Counted from the first letter of the stretch, positions 1 to 8,264 are shown. The stretch: 37,372 bases of DNA from an uncultured Muribaculaceae bacterium (GCA_910586975.1 CAJUKX010000026.1:1-37372); one strand, 5' to 3'. The notes: generated from the letters alone by a model not told the origin. Numbers and translations are program-made.

Positions 1-1343
1 AATTCGTATGGTGTGCGGTTATACTCGCCCCAGTATCCGTCAAGGTTGCCTGTCGGAATCCATTTGCGCCAGAAATATGAATTCCAACCTTCAGAGTTGC
101 GGATAAATGCCATAGCCTCCATAGGTGCTCCACCCTGCGTAGGGTCGGCAAGCACAAACTGCTTGTCCATGGGATTTGAACCGGCATCAGTGCCGAGATA
201 ATGCGAGTAAGGAGTAATCACATTCAGGCACAGACGTGGGTCGCGCAGACGATAGGCGTCCATTACTTTTGTCGTGTCGCATTCAAGAGTTGATGTTACG
301 ACGGTGCTTCCCTGATCAATCGCCACACTCATATACTTGCGACGCAATTGTGAATCTCCGTTATTAAATCCGGGAAAAATGCTATCCCAGTCAAACGGTG
401 AGCCGTCAAGGTTCTCGTACATATCCACAAGTGTGGTCGATGGGACAATACAGTTGCTTGCGATAAGGCGCATGGTCGACTTGTTGCCGAAATACGAAAC
501 TATGTCGAGGGCATATCCGGCAGTGTTGCCGTCTATAGACTGAATGGAGAAAATCATCTCAGGACTGTGGTTGCCGTTGTAGAGGCGGAACAGTTCGTTG
601 TAGTCGGGGTGAAGCGAGTAGCCGTAATTATTGGACTTGTTATATACAATTTCCTCAAAATCGGCTGCCGCCTTGTCCCACTCACGGTTGAACAAATATA
701 CTTTACCACGCAGAGCGTAAGCAGCTCCTTTGGTGGCGCGGCCAAGGTCGGCGGCGTCCCAGCTTACCGGCAGTTTGTAGATAGCTTCGGTAAGGTCGTC
801 GATAATGTGAGTGCGGATTTCCTCCTCAGAGCTGCGGGGAGAATTCAGGTGTGAGAATTGCTCGTTTATATCGCAAGTTTCGTCATAATAAGGTACACCG
901 CCCCAGCAGTTGAGCATACGGAAATAAGCCATGGCACGAAGGAATTTAGCCTCGCCCGTCACGCGGTCGATAGTCTGCTGACTGATAGGCATGCCGGCCA
1001 CATTGCGTATTACGGTGTTGGCACGGTGAACAAGTTCATATAGATACTGCCAGTGGTTCTGCACACCGCCGCTGTTGGATGCGAATGATGTTCCTCGTGA
1101 TATATCAGCCCAAGGTGTAGTGCCGTCGGCAATATCGCTACACATATCGAAAGTAAACTCCATACCGAAACACCACTGAGCCTTCATCGCGGCATACATG
1201 CCCACGGCAGCCTGTCGCGCATGGTCTTCGGTTTGCCAAAAAGTCTGTCCCGACATCTGGTCGCCCGGAAGATAGTCAAGGCTCTCACACCCGCTGAAAA
1301 GCAGGGCACAGGCGGCAAGTACCGATAAATATCTGATTTTCAT
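1..1343 (-). CDS. SusD/RagB-family outer-membrane lipoprotein, 3' end beyond the window
   Basis: This is an open frame with no stop before the left edge; about 447 residues are visible. It starts at ATG 1343-1341 with MKIRYLSVLAACALLFSGC, a signal peptide ending in a lipobox, so Cys19 should be lipidated and the protein surface-anchored. The next residues (ESLDYLPGDQ, then TPWADISRG and the helical segment FLRAMAYFRMLNCWGGVPY) are typical of the TPR-like SusD fold, which binds a nutrient, usually a glycan, and acts as a lid on the SusC barrel. It lies 16 bp downstream of the SusC-like gene on the same strand, the usual susCD order. No glycoside hydrolase is visible next to it, so the substrate cannot be guessed. 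It is probably transcribed from the promoter at 4549-4579. Confidence 0.93.
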   Translation of the reverse strand, partial: MKIRYLSVLAACALLFSGCESLDYLPGDQMSGQTFWQTEDHARQAAVGMYAAMKAQWCFGMEFTFDMCSDIADGTTPWADISRGTSFASNSGGVQNHWQYLYELVHRANTVIRNVAGMPISQQTIDRVTGEAKFLRAMAYFRMLNCWGGVPYYDETCDINEQFSHLNSPRSSEEEIRTHIIDDLTEAIYKLPVSWDAADLGRATKGAAYALRGKVYLFNREWDKAAADFEEIVYNKSNNYGYSLHPDYNELFRLYNGNHSPEMIFSIQSIDGNTAGYALDIVSYFGNKSTMRLIASNCIVPSTTLVDMYENLDGSPFDWDSIFPGFNNGDSQLRRKYMSVAIDQGSTVVTSTLECDTTKVMDAYRLRDPRLCLNVITPYSHYLGTDAGSNPMDKQFVLADPTQGGAPMEAMAFIRNSEGWNSYFWRKWIPTGNLDGYWGEYNRTPYE

Positions 1344-1359
1344 TTTATTCAGAGCTTGT

Positions 1360-4300
1360 TTAGAAAGATACGTTGATACCCACGGAATACTGACGCAGGG
1401 CCGGATAACCCACATTGGCTCCTATTTCAGGATCGAGGCCCGGGAATTTAGTGATTGTGAACAGATTGTCGATGCTGCCGTATATCTTAAGGTTTTCAAC
1501 AAAGAATTTTTTTGTAATTTTGGACGGCACGGTATATCCGAGCTGAATGTTCTTGCAGCGTATATATGCTGCATTGTGCACGAATGCATCACTGGCTATA
1601 TTGTTTTTGCCATTGGCATTGTTTCGCAGCACGGGATAAATTGAATTGTAGGGATTTTCGGGAGTCCAGGCGTTGTCGGTTATATCCTTTATGAGCGACT
1701 GACCCATTACGGTCACGAAGCGGAAAGCCTGGTTGTTGTAATATACCTGATGGTTGCCTACGCCCTGAAACAGGACACTGAAATCAAAATTATTCCAGTT
1801 TAATCCCAAATTGGCGCCGAAGGTTAAACGAGGGAGTGTGCCATGACCTATCTCCACGCGGTCGTTTGTGTCGAGTTTGCCGTCACCATTGGCATCGCGG
1901 TAGAGGAAATCTCCAAGTTCCGGACGCTGATATGTAGCAAAATAGTTTGGATTCTTATCCACAAGCGACTGCACATAATCAAGATCCGACTGGTCGCGCA
2001 CTATGCGATCAACGGTAATTAGATACAGCTGGTTTATAGGTTTGCCTTCCTGTGTCTTGTAAACACCGCTTATCGACGATACGTCGCCCTGGAATTTTGT
2101 GACTTTGTTTGTAACAAATCCCATATTGAATCCTACATTATACGCAACCTTGCCTATATTGTCGTTCCAACGTATATCAAACTCCACGCCCTTGTTGTTG
2201 ACTTCACCTGCATTCTGGTTGGGCACAAGGCTTGTACCATGTTCCAACGGAGCGGGCAGTGAGATGAGTATGCCCTTGGTATCTTTGTTGTATATATCTA
2301 CCGATCCGCTAAGACGATTATTAAGGAATGTATAGTCGATACCTATATTGGTCATGTAGGTTTTTTCCCATGTAAGCTCGGGATTTGCCAAAACTGTCTG
2401 CGCCACACCTCCGGCTATGTTGCTGTTGAGTATGTAGTTGGCTGTGGCAAACAGCGACTGGTACATGTAGTAACTTGTGGTGGAGTTGTTGCCGAGCGAA
2501 CCGTATGACGCGCGCAATTTCAACTGATTGAGCCACGACGCGGCTCCGCGCATAAATTTTTCCTCAGAAATTCTCCATCCTGCCGAAACCGAAGGGAAGT
2601 AACCCCATCTGTGGCCCGGTGCGAATTTTGAGGAACCGTCGGCTCGCAGATTGGCTTCAAGCAGATAACGGTTGTCCCAATTGAGGTTGACACGGCCAAA
2701 ATATGAGCGCATAGCCCATTCATTGTAGTTGCCTGTTATGCTTCCGTTGGTCATTCCGGCGTCAATAGCACCTAATGAGGGGTCTACGAGATCGTATTTT
2801 ATGAAATAATCTTGATCATATTTATTGTATTCCTGGCTGATGCCGGCTAATGCAGATGCCTCAAGCTTGCTTACATTGAATTTGTATGACGCTGTAACTT
2901 CAGACGAACGGAATGTATTTCGGTAATTGTAACGGCGTATATATGTGCGGACAACGCCTTCGCGTATAAGCACCGGGCCATCGAAAGTGAAACGGTACAG
3001 GTCGCGGTCGGTAAGATGGTGCTCGATATTACGTTCCCAGTAGTTCATGGAGAACGCCCCCTGAATTGTCAATCCTTTTACCGGCATAAGACGTGCATAC
3101 ATTTTACCTACCATGCGCTTTGTCTTGACCGGATACTCATCCTTGTAGAACCACTGTCGGCGGTATGGATTGGCGTTGCTCACGTTTTCCTCCTCCGGGT
3201 TCTGTATGCCGCCATAAAGTCCTGTTGCAGGGTCATACAGCGTCATGCCGGGCACGGTATTGAACGCACCGTAACCGAAAATGACATCACCCCCGGCCGC
3301 AGCATTTTCTGCCGACGGGTTATTGGTGTCATAATACCCGAACAAGTTTGTACCGACACTTATCCACGGCTTAATGTTGATGTCGAGGTTAGTGCGCATC
3401 TGATAACGCTCATAATCGGTGTTATACACCATGCCGGGATTGTTAACATAACCGAGCGACAGATTATAATTCACCGTTTTGGAGCCTCCGGTTATTGCAA
3501 GGTTATGATTCTGCACTACCGAGGGGTTACGGTAGATATGGTCCTGCCAGTCGGTGTTAGGATAAATTGAAGGGTTGCGTCCGGCATCGTTGCGCCACTC
3601 GTCAATCTTGCCCTGAGAGAAACGTGGTGCCTGACCATTGATGACCAATCCGGCGTTCTGTATTTCCATAAAGTCGGCATAATCAGTCACAAGATTAAGG
3701 CGCTTGGCTACGGTTTCAAACGATACATTGCCACTGTATGTAACTCTCGGCGCCCGTTCCGCACCTTGCCGTGTGGTTACAAGAATCACACCGTTTGCAG
3801 CTCTTGAACCATAAATGGCCGAAGAAGCCGCGTCTTTAAGCACCGATATATTTTCAATATCCTGAGGATTGATGTCGCTGAGGGCAATGCCTGTCATACC
3901 GTCAACCACTACCAATGGTGCTGCGTTGTTTAGAGTACCGAGACCTCGCACTGTTATGCTCTGCGATTCAAAACCGGGAGTATTGCCGCCTGAGTTTGTC
4001 ACTGTAAGACCGGCGGCAAGCCCGGCAAGGGCATTGGTTGCATTGGTTATGGGGCGGTTTTCGAGGGCGTCAGCACTTACTGAAGATACGGCGCCGGTAA
4101 GGTCAACTTTTTTCTGCGTGGCGTAGCCCACAACCACCACCTCATCCAGATTGGAATAAACCGGAGTCAGTTTTATGGTAAGGTTGTCGACATTCTTGCT
4201 GTTCACCTTCACTACTCTGTCTACATATCCGGTATAAGAAATTTTCAATTTACACGGCAATACGACACCCGACACCACAAAATGGCCGTCAGCATCTGTA

Positions 4301-4494
4301 ACGACCGCATTGTCCGGATTATCAGACAGCACTACCGAAGCCCCTATCAGGGGTTCTCCGCCTGCGTCAAGTACAGTTCCCGAGACTCTTGCGGTAACTG
4401 ATTTCTGTACATCTACAGTGTCAGCTACCTGCTGCGGATATACAGCTACAGTACCTATACACAATAGTACAGCAATGATTGGTATAATCTTCAT
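1360..4494 (-). CDS. SusC/RagA-family TonB-linked outer-membrane transporter
   Basis: The protein has 1044 residues, a normal length for SusC. In order it shows: a signal peptide (MKIIPIIAVLLCIGTVAVYP); a carboxypeptidase-regulatory-like beta-sandwich at about 34-100 (VSGTVLDAGGEPLIGASVVL); a TonB-box-like LDEVVVVGYATQKK near 116-129; a plug domain with the family signatures ITVRGLGTLNNAAPLVVVDG and ISVLKDAASSAIYGSRAANG; and a long beta-barrel ending in aromatic YSVGINVSF. There is no N-terminal STN domain, so anti-sigma signalling is not expected. It forms the TonB-dependent pore with the SusD-like lipoprotein encoded next. A good promoter lies upstream (4549-4579) with a 14-bp motif shared with the LytS promoter, suggesting control by the nearby LytTR regulator (inference). 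Confidence 0.96.
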   Translation of the reverse strand: MKIIPIIAVLLCIGTVAVYPQQVADTVDVQKSVTARVSGTVLDAGGEPLIGASVVLSDNPDNAVVTDADGHFVVSGVVLPCKLKISYTGYVDRVVKVNSKNVDNLTIKLTPVYSNLDEVVVVGYATQKKVDLTGAVSSVSADALENRPITNATNALAGLAAGLTVTNSGGNTPGFESQSITVRGLGTLNNAAPLVVVDGMTGIALSDINPQDIENISVLKDAASSAIYGSRAANGVILVTTRQGAERAPRVTYSGNVSFETVAKRLNLVTDYADFMEIQNAGLVINGQAPRFSQGKIDEWRNDAGRNPSIYPNTDWQDHIYRNPSVVQNHNLAITGGSKTVNYNLSLGYVNNPGMVYNTDYERYQMRTNLDINIKPWISVGTNLFGYYDTNNPSAENAAAGGDVIFGYGAFNTVPGMTLYDPATGLYGGIQNPEEENVSNANPYRRQWFYKDEYPVKTKRMVGKMYARLMPVKGLTIQGAFSMNYWERNIEHHLTDRDLYRFTFDGPVLIREGVVRTYIRRYNYRNTFRSSEVTASYKFNVSKLEASALAGISQEYNKYDQDYFIKYDLVDPSLGAIDAGMTNGSITGNYNEWAMRSYFGRVNLNWDNRYLLEANLRADGSSKFAPGHRWGYFPSVSAGWRISEEKFMRGAASWLNQLKLRASYGSLGNNSTTSYYMYQSLFATANYILNSNIAGGVAQTVLANPELTWEKTYMTNIGIDYTFLNNRLSGSVDIYNKDTKGILISLPAPLEHGTSLVPNQNAGEVNNKGVEFDIRWNDNIGKVAYNVGFNMGFVTNKVTKFQGDVSSISGVYKTQEGKPINQLYLITVDRIVRDQSDLDYVQSLVDKNPNYFATYQRPELGDFLYRDANGDGKLDTNDRVEIGHGTLPRLTFGANLGLNWNNFDFSVLFQGVGNHQVYYNNQAFRFVTVMGQSLIKDITDNAWTPENPYNSIYPVLRNNANGKNNIASDAFVHNAAYIRCKNIQLGYTVPSKITKKFFVENLKIYGSIDNLFTITKFPGLDPEIGANVGYPALRQYSVGINVSF

Positions 4495-4548
4495 TATTCA
4501 GTAAAGCTCTTGGTGTGTGTTAAAAGTAAAAACACTCTTAATTCGGTA

Positions 4549-4579
4549 CAAATTTATATTCAATTATTTAAGTGTCAAA
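4549..4579 (-). promoter_or_regulatory. Promoter of the susCD-like operon
   Basis: On the minus strand TTTG (4579-4576) is separated by 19 bp from TAAATTTG (4556-4549). This matches the Bacteroidetes TTTG-N19/21-TAnnTTTG consensus. The predicted transcript starts near 4545, leaving a leader of about 50 nt before the ATG at 4494. Confidence 0.7.
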
Positions 4580-4583
4580 GCAG

Positions 4584-4597
4584 GTGTAAATAAACGA
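4584..4597 (+). repeat. 14-bp motif GTGTAAATAAACGA, copy 1 (candidate LytTR-regulator site)
   Basis: The identical 14-mer occurs at 5616-5629. This copy lies just upstream of the -33 box of the SusC promoter, where an activator would sit. Its complement contains CGTTTAT, similar to the GTT-centred half-sites of LytTR regulators. The regulatory role is inferred. Confidence 0.4.
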
Positions 4598-4629
4598 CAG
4601 AAATATGATAATCAAGAGCAAAAAATATA

Positions 4630-4656
4630 CGGGACGCCGATATCACCGACGTCCCG
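4630..4656 (-). terminator. Rho-independent terminator of the coiled-coil lipoprotein gene
   Basis: Arms CGGGACG (4630-4636) and CGTCCCG (4650-4656) form a hairpin. On the minus strand it is followed by TATATTTTTTGC. It lies 20 bp past the stop codon at 4677 and separates this gene from the SusC promoter. Confidence 0.75.
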
Positions 4657-4676
4657 CAACATTAAAATCCATCATT

Positions 4677-5540
4677 TCATTCTATCTGTACAACCAGATA
4701 GTTGGACAGGCTCCAGAATTTTTCATGGTTGGTTATGGTCAATATCTTATTTTTATCCACTTCTTCTATTATATAAGAATCTTCAGGATGGTTTGTAAAA
4801 ATCTTCACTTTATTTGAGCGCAGGTCCAGGGTATCCATTTTGCGTTTGTCGCCGGTTGTAAAGAATCCGTTGTCAAAATCGCCTTTTAGCAGTTTTGATT
4901 TTCGCAGAAATCCGGTTTCAATAATGTGATGCTCCTTGAGTTGAGATTTTGTAGCTACGACATAGTAACAAGTATTCAACTCGTTTTCAAGACGCGCTGA
5001 TGTTGCCTGAGCCTCATCAAGACTGTTGTTGACATTCTCAACAGTTGTATTAAGCGAATCCACCTCTTTGTTCAGTGTGTTGATGTGCTCATTCGCTTTT
5101 AGCAACTGTTCTCTAAATCCTTCAATCTCCAGGGACTGACCGTCAATCTGATTGCGCAATGCCTCGATAGTACTTTTAAGGTCGTCGGTATATAGAGCTG
5201 ATTCCTGCAGACGGTTCTCCAGTTCCACCAATCTGTTGCGTCGCTGCTTGAGAGCCTCTTTCACCGCCGCCATATCAGACAGCAGCTGAGCGCGTTGATC
5301 AGGCTTTTCCAAAGATTGCGAACCGGCGACAGACATGATTCTCTCAAGATGCTTGATCTGATCCATGCTCACTGTTATTTCCTTTACAATAGCAAGGAGC
5401 TGATCACGCTCTTCCAGGGCGGCTGCCAATTCTTGCTTGGAAGCCTCCATAAGAGATTGCTGACCGGTTGCCTGTTCCTTATTGGAGCACGACGAAATCA
5501 GCATGGCGATTAAGCTTGCTACGATTATGAGATATTTCAT
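4677..5540 (-). CDS. Coiled-coil lipoprotein of unknown function
   Basis: The protein has 287 residues. MKYLIIVASLIAMLISSCS is a lipoprotein signal with Cys18 as the likely lipidated residue. Residues about 25-190 are rich in Glu, Leu, Gln, Lys and Asn in heptad-like patterns (LNKEVDSLNTTVENVNNSLD), indicating a long coiled coil. The C-terminal ~100 residues look globular and mixed (YYVVATKSQLKEHHIIETG, then FTTGDKRKMDTLDLRSNKVKI). I recognise the general pattern from hypothetical Bacteroidetes lipoproteins but cannot assign a function. It is transcribed alone, with a -7 box TATATTTG at 5567-5560 and its own terminator, and is divergent from lytS. An envelope role, perhaps related to the LytS/LytTR pair, is only inferred from position. 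Confidence 0.85.
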   Translation of the reverse strand: MKYLIIVASLIAMLISSCSNKEQATGQQSLMEASKQELAAALEERDQLLAIVKEITVSMDQIKHLERIMSVAGSQSLEKPDQRAQLLSDMAAVKEALKQRRNRLVELENRLQESALYTDDLKSTIEALRNQIDGQSLEIEGFREQLLKANEHINTLNKEVDSLNTTVENVNNSLDEAQATSARLENELNTCYYVVATKSQLKEHHIIETGFLRKSKLLKGDFDNGFFTTGDKRKMDTLDLRSNKVKIFTNHPEDSYIIEEVDKNKILTITNHEKFWSLSNYLVVQIE

Positions 5541-5559
5541 GATTGTCTTTGATGTTGTA

Positions 5560-5567
5560 CAAATATA
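5560..5567 (-). promoter_or_regulatory. -7 box of the coiled-coil lipoprotein gene
   Basis: TATATTTG on the minus strand fits TAnnTTTG. No clear TTTG lies at the expected -33 distance, so the promoter may be weak or activator-dependent. Confidence 0.45.
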
Positions 5568-5615
5568 GTAACTTTTAATGAATTTTTACATCGGTTGCTA
5601 ATAAACAACATAAAT

Positions 5616-5629
5616 GTGTAAATAAACGA
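5616..5629 (+). repeat. 14-bp motif GTGTAAATAAACGA, copy 2
   Basis: Identical to 4584-4597. It lies 11 bp upstream of the -33 box of the lytS promoter. A related AATAAAC lies 21 bp (two helical turns) further upstream at 5601-5606, giving a possible tandem regulator site. Confidence 0.4.
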
Positions 5630-5640
5630 ATATGCACAAA

Positions 5641-5672
5641 TTTGCAGTTATTGAGTATGAGCACTATCTTTG
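5641..5672 (+). promoter_or_regulatory. Promoter of the LytS-type kinase gene
   Basis: TTTG (5641-5644), a 20-bp spacer and TATCTTTG (5665-5672) match the Bacteroidetes consensus well. The predicted transcription start (about 5675-5678) coincides with the ATG at 5677, so the mRNA may be leaderless. The box also shows that the in-frame ATG at 5632 is inside the promoter and is not the start. Confidence 0.7.
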
Positions 5673-5676
5673 TACC

Positions 5677-6705
5677 ATGAAATCAATCGAGAACAAAACC
5701 TCACTGATATTGGACCTGTTCTTTTGTCTGGTCTTTATCCCGATACTCGTTTCGTTGGGTCCGGCGCACTATTGGTTCCAACAGTGGCCGCTGTTCTCAT
5801 TCATAGCCTGTGTTTACCTTTATGGCTGTTATTTTCTGTTGATGAAAATCAACATGCCAAAACTGCTCATATCAAAGAAATACTACAATATAGCGGGTGT
5901 TATAGCAATATTGGTAATCACTACATACCTGATTTCTCTCTATCCCTTGCCTGATATGGATTTCGTTACTCCCGCTCTCAGCGAGTATCAGACACAAGTC
6001 AGAAATTTTGAGGTATCATTGACATTATGGCTCATGTTTTCGCTCGTAATGGGATATGCCCTTACAATTTCATTTGTGAAAGAGCTTTACGACCAACTGC
6101 TATTGAAAAAGAAAATAGAGGCGCAACGCGATAAAGCTACTCTTGCCCTGTTCAAGGCTCAGATAAGCCCCCATTTCATGTTCAATACGCTCAACTCACT
6201 CTATAGTCTGGTGATAGGGACTTCAGAAAAAGCCGAAAACGCATTCATCAAGTTCACCGAACTGCTGAAATACTCCTACGTTACAATCGAAAAAGAGCTT
6301 GTAACACTCAACGATGAAATAGACTACATACAAAACTATATAGACCTGCAGATTATACGACTGAATAAATGCACTGTAGTGGAATGGGAGTATGATGTTG
6401 ACAACAACCGGATAAAAGTGCCGCCTATGCTGATGCTTACATTTGTAGAGAACGCATTCAAATACGGTGCATCCACAAATCGTAATTGCTTGATAAGCAT
6501 TCGCCTTACCGTGAAAAACGGAAATCTGCATTTTGAAACCGCCAACAATATAATAAAACATGCCGATGAATTTCGTAAAGACATGCCTGTGGGTATAGAG
6601 AACTGCAAATCACGGCTTATGACATTATTTCCCGGAAAGCACTCGCTCACGACTGTTGAGGATGACGGGGTTTTCAAAGTATCATTAAACATACAATTAA
6701 ACTGA
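5677..6705 (+). CDS. LytS/YehU-family sensor histidine kinase
   Basis: 342 residues from ATG 5677 (the upstream ATG at 5632 precedes the -7 box). About four membrane segments occupy the first 150 residues (LFFCLVFIPILVSLG, FIACVYLYGCYFLL, YNIAGVIAILVITTYLI, LWLMFSLVMGYALTISFV). A short coiled linker follows, then the His_kinase (PF06580) motif QISPHFMFNTLNSLYSL with the phospho-accepting His166. The ATPase N-box is in FVENAFKYGAS. There is no periplasmic sensor domain, so the signal is probably sensed in or near the membrane. It forms an operon with the LytTR regulator (stop at 6705, next ATG at 6707) and should phosphorylate it. Confidence 0.92.
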   Translation: MKSIENKTSLILDLFFCLVFIPILVSLGPAHYWFQQWPLFSFIACVYLYGCYFLLMKINMPKLLISKKYYNIAGVIAILVITTYLISLYPLPDMDFVTPALSEYQTQVRNFEVSLTLWLMFSLVMGYALTISFVKELYDQLLLKKKIEAQRDKATLALFKAQISPHFMFNTLNSLYSLVIGTSEKAENAFIKFTELLKYSYVTIEKELVTLNDEIDYIQNYIDLQIIRLNKCTVVEWEYDVDNNRIKVPPMLMLTFVENAFKYGASTNRNCLISIRLTVKNGNLHFETANNIIKHADEFRKDMPVGIENCKSRLMTLFPGKHSLTTVEDDGVFKVSLNIQLN

Positions 6706-6706
6706 T

Positions 6707-7396
6707 ATGGAAACCAAAATCAAATGTGTGGCAATTGACGATGAGCCCCTTGCCCTTGATATCATCGAGAAATTCTGTCAACGCATAGGAGGTATAGACC
6801 TTTCGGTCTTTTCAGATCCGGCATTGGGTCTGGAGGTGATAAAGAAAGAGAAACCTCAGATAGTTTTTCTTGACATAGAAATGGGTAATATCAGGGGCTT
6901 GACAATAGCCTCGCAGCTTCCCGAAGGCACTTGTTTTATTTTCACAACAGCATATCTTGAATATGCCTTTGACAGCTATGAGCTTGATGCCGTGGACTAT
7001 CTGCACAAACCCTTTGCCTTTGCCCGTTTCCAAACCGCTTTTTCAAAAGCTCTCAGGCGCATAAAGGGCAACGTACCCGATAATGATTCGAGCATACTGG
7101 TCAAAGAAGAGTATAACAATGTGCATATACCCTTGGCTGAAATTCTATATATAGAAGCTATGGAAGGGTATGTGAAGATATACCGTGAAAATGATGCCTG
7201 CACCGTTTCAAGAGTAATATTGAAAAACATAGGAACCCAATTGCCCGTAAAGGACTTCATAAGAATTCACCGCTCATTCATCATCCAAAAATCTAAAATC
7301 AAGAGCTTTAGCAAACGAGAGGTAAAACTGAAAAACGGTAAAGTACTTCCTATCGGCAGGCAATATTCTGCTGATGTAATGGCTCAAATGTCTTAA
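6707..7396 (+). CDS. LytTR-family response regulator
   Basis: 229 residues. The N-terminal receiver (about 5-120) carries the acidic pair DDE at 11-13, phospho-acceptor Asp56 in VFLDIEMG, the Thr of FTTAY and the Lys of LHKPFAF. The C-terminal LytTR DNA-binding domain (about 135-229) contains ILYIEAMEGYVKIY and the typical FIRIHRSFIIQKSKI. It starts 1 bp after the kinase stop, so the two are translationally coupled partners. Its stop TAA overlaps the first ATG of the 14-bp repeat chain leading to the next gene. Likely targets are the two promoters carrying the GTGTAAATAAACGA motif (inference). Confidence 0.95.
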   Translation: METKIKCVAIDDEPLALDIIEKFCQRIGGIDLSVFSDPALGLEVIKKEKPQIVFLDIEMGNIRGLTIASQLPEGTCFIFTTAYLEYAFDSYELDAVDYLHKPFAFARFQTAFSKALRRIKGNVPDNDSSILVKEEYNNVHIPLAEILYIEAMEGYVKIYRENDACTVSRVILKNIGTQLPVKDFIRIHRSFIIQKSKIKSFSKREVKLKNGKVLPIGRQYSADVMAQMS

Positions 7397-7436
7397 TGAT
7401 GGAATCACAATGATGGAATCACAATGATGGAATCAC
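7395..7436 (+). repeat. Three perfect tandem copies of the 14-bp unit AATGATGGAATCAC
   Basis: Copies lie at 7395-7408, 7409-7422 and 7423-7436. Each provides ATGATGG. Copies one and two encode a five-codon frame MMESQ ending in TGA that overlaps the next copy's ATG (ATGA). The third copy opens the gene at 7424. The chain begins with the TAATG overlap at the stop of the LytTR gene. Confidence 0.9.
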
Positions 7437-7783
7437 ACGATATTTCAGAACTCATAAACAACCTTATACCCAAAGTAGAGTCGTCAGTTCCCGAAACCGG
7501 CGATTTCACTCAGGTATATTCCGAATATAAGAACAAAGACCGTTCGTTATGCCTTACGGATGTAATGCTTAAAGTGGAGCCTCTGCCCAAGCATATCGAG
7601 GATTACGGTAATTACAGATACCTGACCTGTGTAGGCTACAAACTGCCTGTGCCGATAAAAAGTTCCTGCATACTATTGAAAGGAAATAAAGCAGAAATTT
7701 TGAAATTATTGTATGACGAATCGCTGGTCGGACGGCTGAAATCTGTAATCAAGAATTTAAGCGATAATCTGGAGGATGTATAG
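7424..7783 (+). CDS. Hypothetical protein, 119 residues, in the lytSR operon
   Basis: I do not recognise this family. The protein is soluble, lacks a signal peptide, and starts MMESHDISELINNL. It has a mixed composition with an acidic N-terminal half and three Cys in the central and C-terminal parts (SLCLTDV, YLTCVGYKLP, SSCILLKG). The end is probably helical (EILKLLYDESLVGRLKSVI). It lies 27 bp after the LytTR gene with no promoter between and is probably reached by termination-reinitiation through two mini-frames encoded by the 14-bp repeats. The start at 7424 is the only one giving the long frame, because the ATGs at 7396 and 7410 run into stops after five codons. A role with the two-component pair is possible but unproven. 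Confidence 0.75.
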   Translation: MMESHDISELINNLIPKVESSVPETGDFTQVYSEYKNKDRSLCLTDVMLKVEPLPKHIEDYGNYRYLTCVGYKLPVPIKSSCILLKGNKAEILKLLYDESLVGRLKSVIKNLSDNLEDV

Positions 7784-7824
7784 TTACATGCCGGCGACTC
7801 AATAAGTAATCAATGAAAAAGTGT

Positions 7825-7832
7825 TATCTTTG
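7825..7832 (+). promoter_or_regulatory. -7 box directly before a GNAT gene
   Basis: TATCTTTG ends 3 nt before the ATG at 7836, implying a leaderless or nearly leaderless mRNA. No convincing -33 TTTG is present. Confidence 0.45.
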
Positions 7833-7835
7833 CAC

Positions 7836-8264
7836 ATGATTAAAATTGAAAGATGCAACACTAAGGATTATGCCACCCTCGTTGAAATATGGGAACGTTC
7901 AGTAAGGGCTACACATACTTTCCTGTCAGAAAGCGATATAATCCAAATAAAAGAATCACTTATCCCGGTATATTTTCAAGCAGTTGATATCTATGCAATC
8001 TCTGATGACGACCTTATTGCCGGTTTTATAGGATTATCCGGGCAGAATATAGAGATGCTGTTTATTGACTCAACCCGTATGGGAAGAGGAATGGGAACCA
8101 AACTGCTTGATTTTGCCAAAACACGGGGTGCTGATTCGGTTGACGTAAACGAACAGAATCCGCGGGCCTTAGCCTTTTATCTGGCTAATGGCTTCAGGAT
8201 AGTTAAACGTGATGAATACGACAGCGACGGCCGTCCCTACCCTATTTTACACTTGTCATTATAA
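7836..8264 (+). CDS. GNAT-family N-acetyltransferase (YjaB-like)
   Basis: 142 residues from ATG 7836; the in-frame GTG at 7821 lies upstream of the -7 box and is rejected. The fold order fits GNAT: MIKIERCNTKDYATLVEIWERS (beta1-alpha1), IAGFIGLSGQNIEMLFID (beta4), the acetyl-CoA pyrophosphate loop RMGRGMGTKLLDFA matching R/QxxGxG/A, and VNEQNPRALAFYLANGFRI with the conserved Asn and Tyr before the last strand. It should transfer an acetyl group from acetyl-CoA to an unknown amine. It is followed after 5 bp by a second GNAT gene, so the two are co-transcribed. Confidence 0.9.
   Translation: MIKIERCNTKDYATLVEIWERSVRATHTFLSESDIIQIKESLIPVYFQAVDIYAISDDDLIAGFIGLSGQNIEMLFIDSTRMGRGMGTKLLDFAKTRGADSVDVNEQNPRALAFYLANGFRIVKRDEYDSDGRPYPILHLSL

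Noticed and set aside
3016..3570. Open frame of 184 codons on the plus strand
   Set aside because: It is antisense to the SusC barrel; composition and lack of any domain show it is a shadow.
5632..5676. Upstream start for the LytS-type kinase
   Set aside because: The ATG at 5632 precedes the -33 and -7 boxes at 5641-5672, so it would not be on the transcript.
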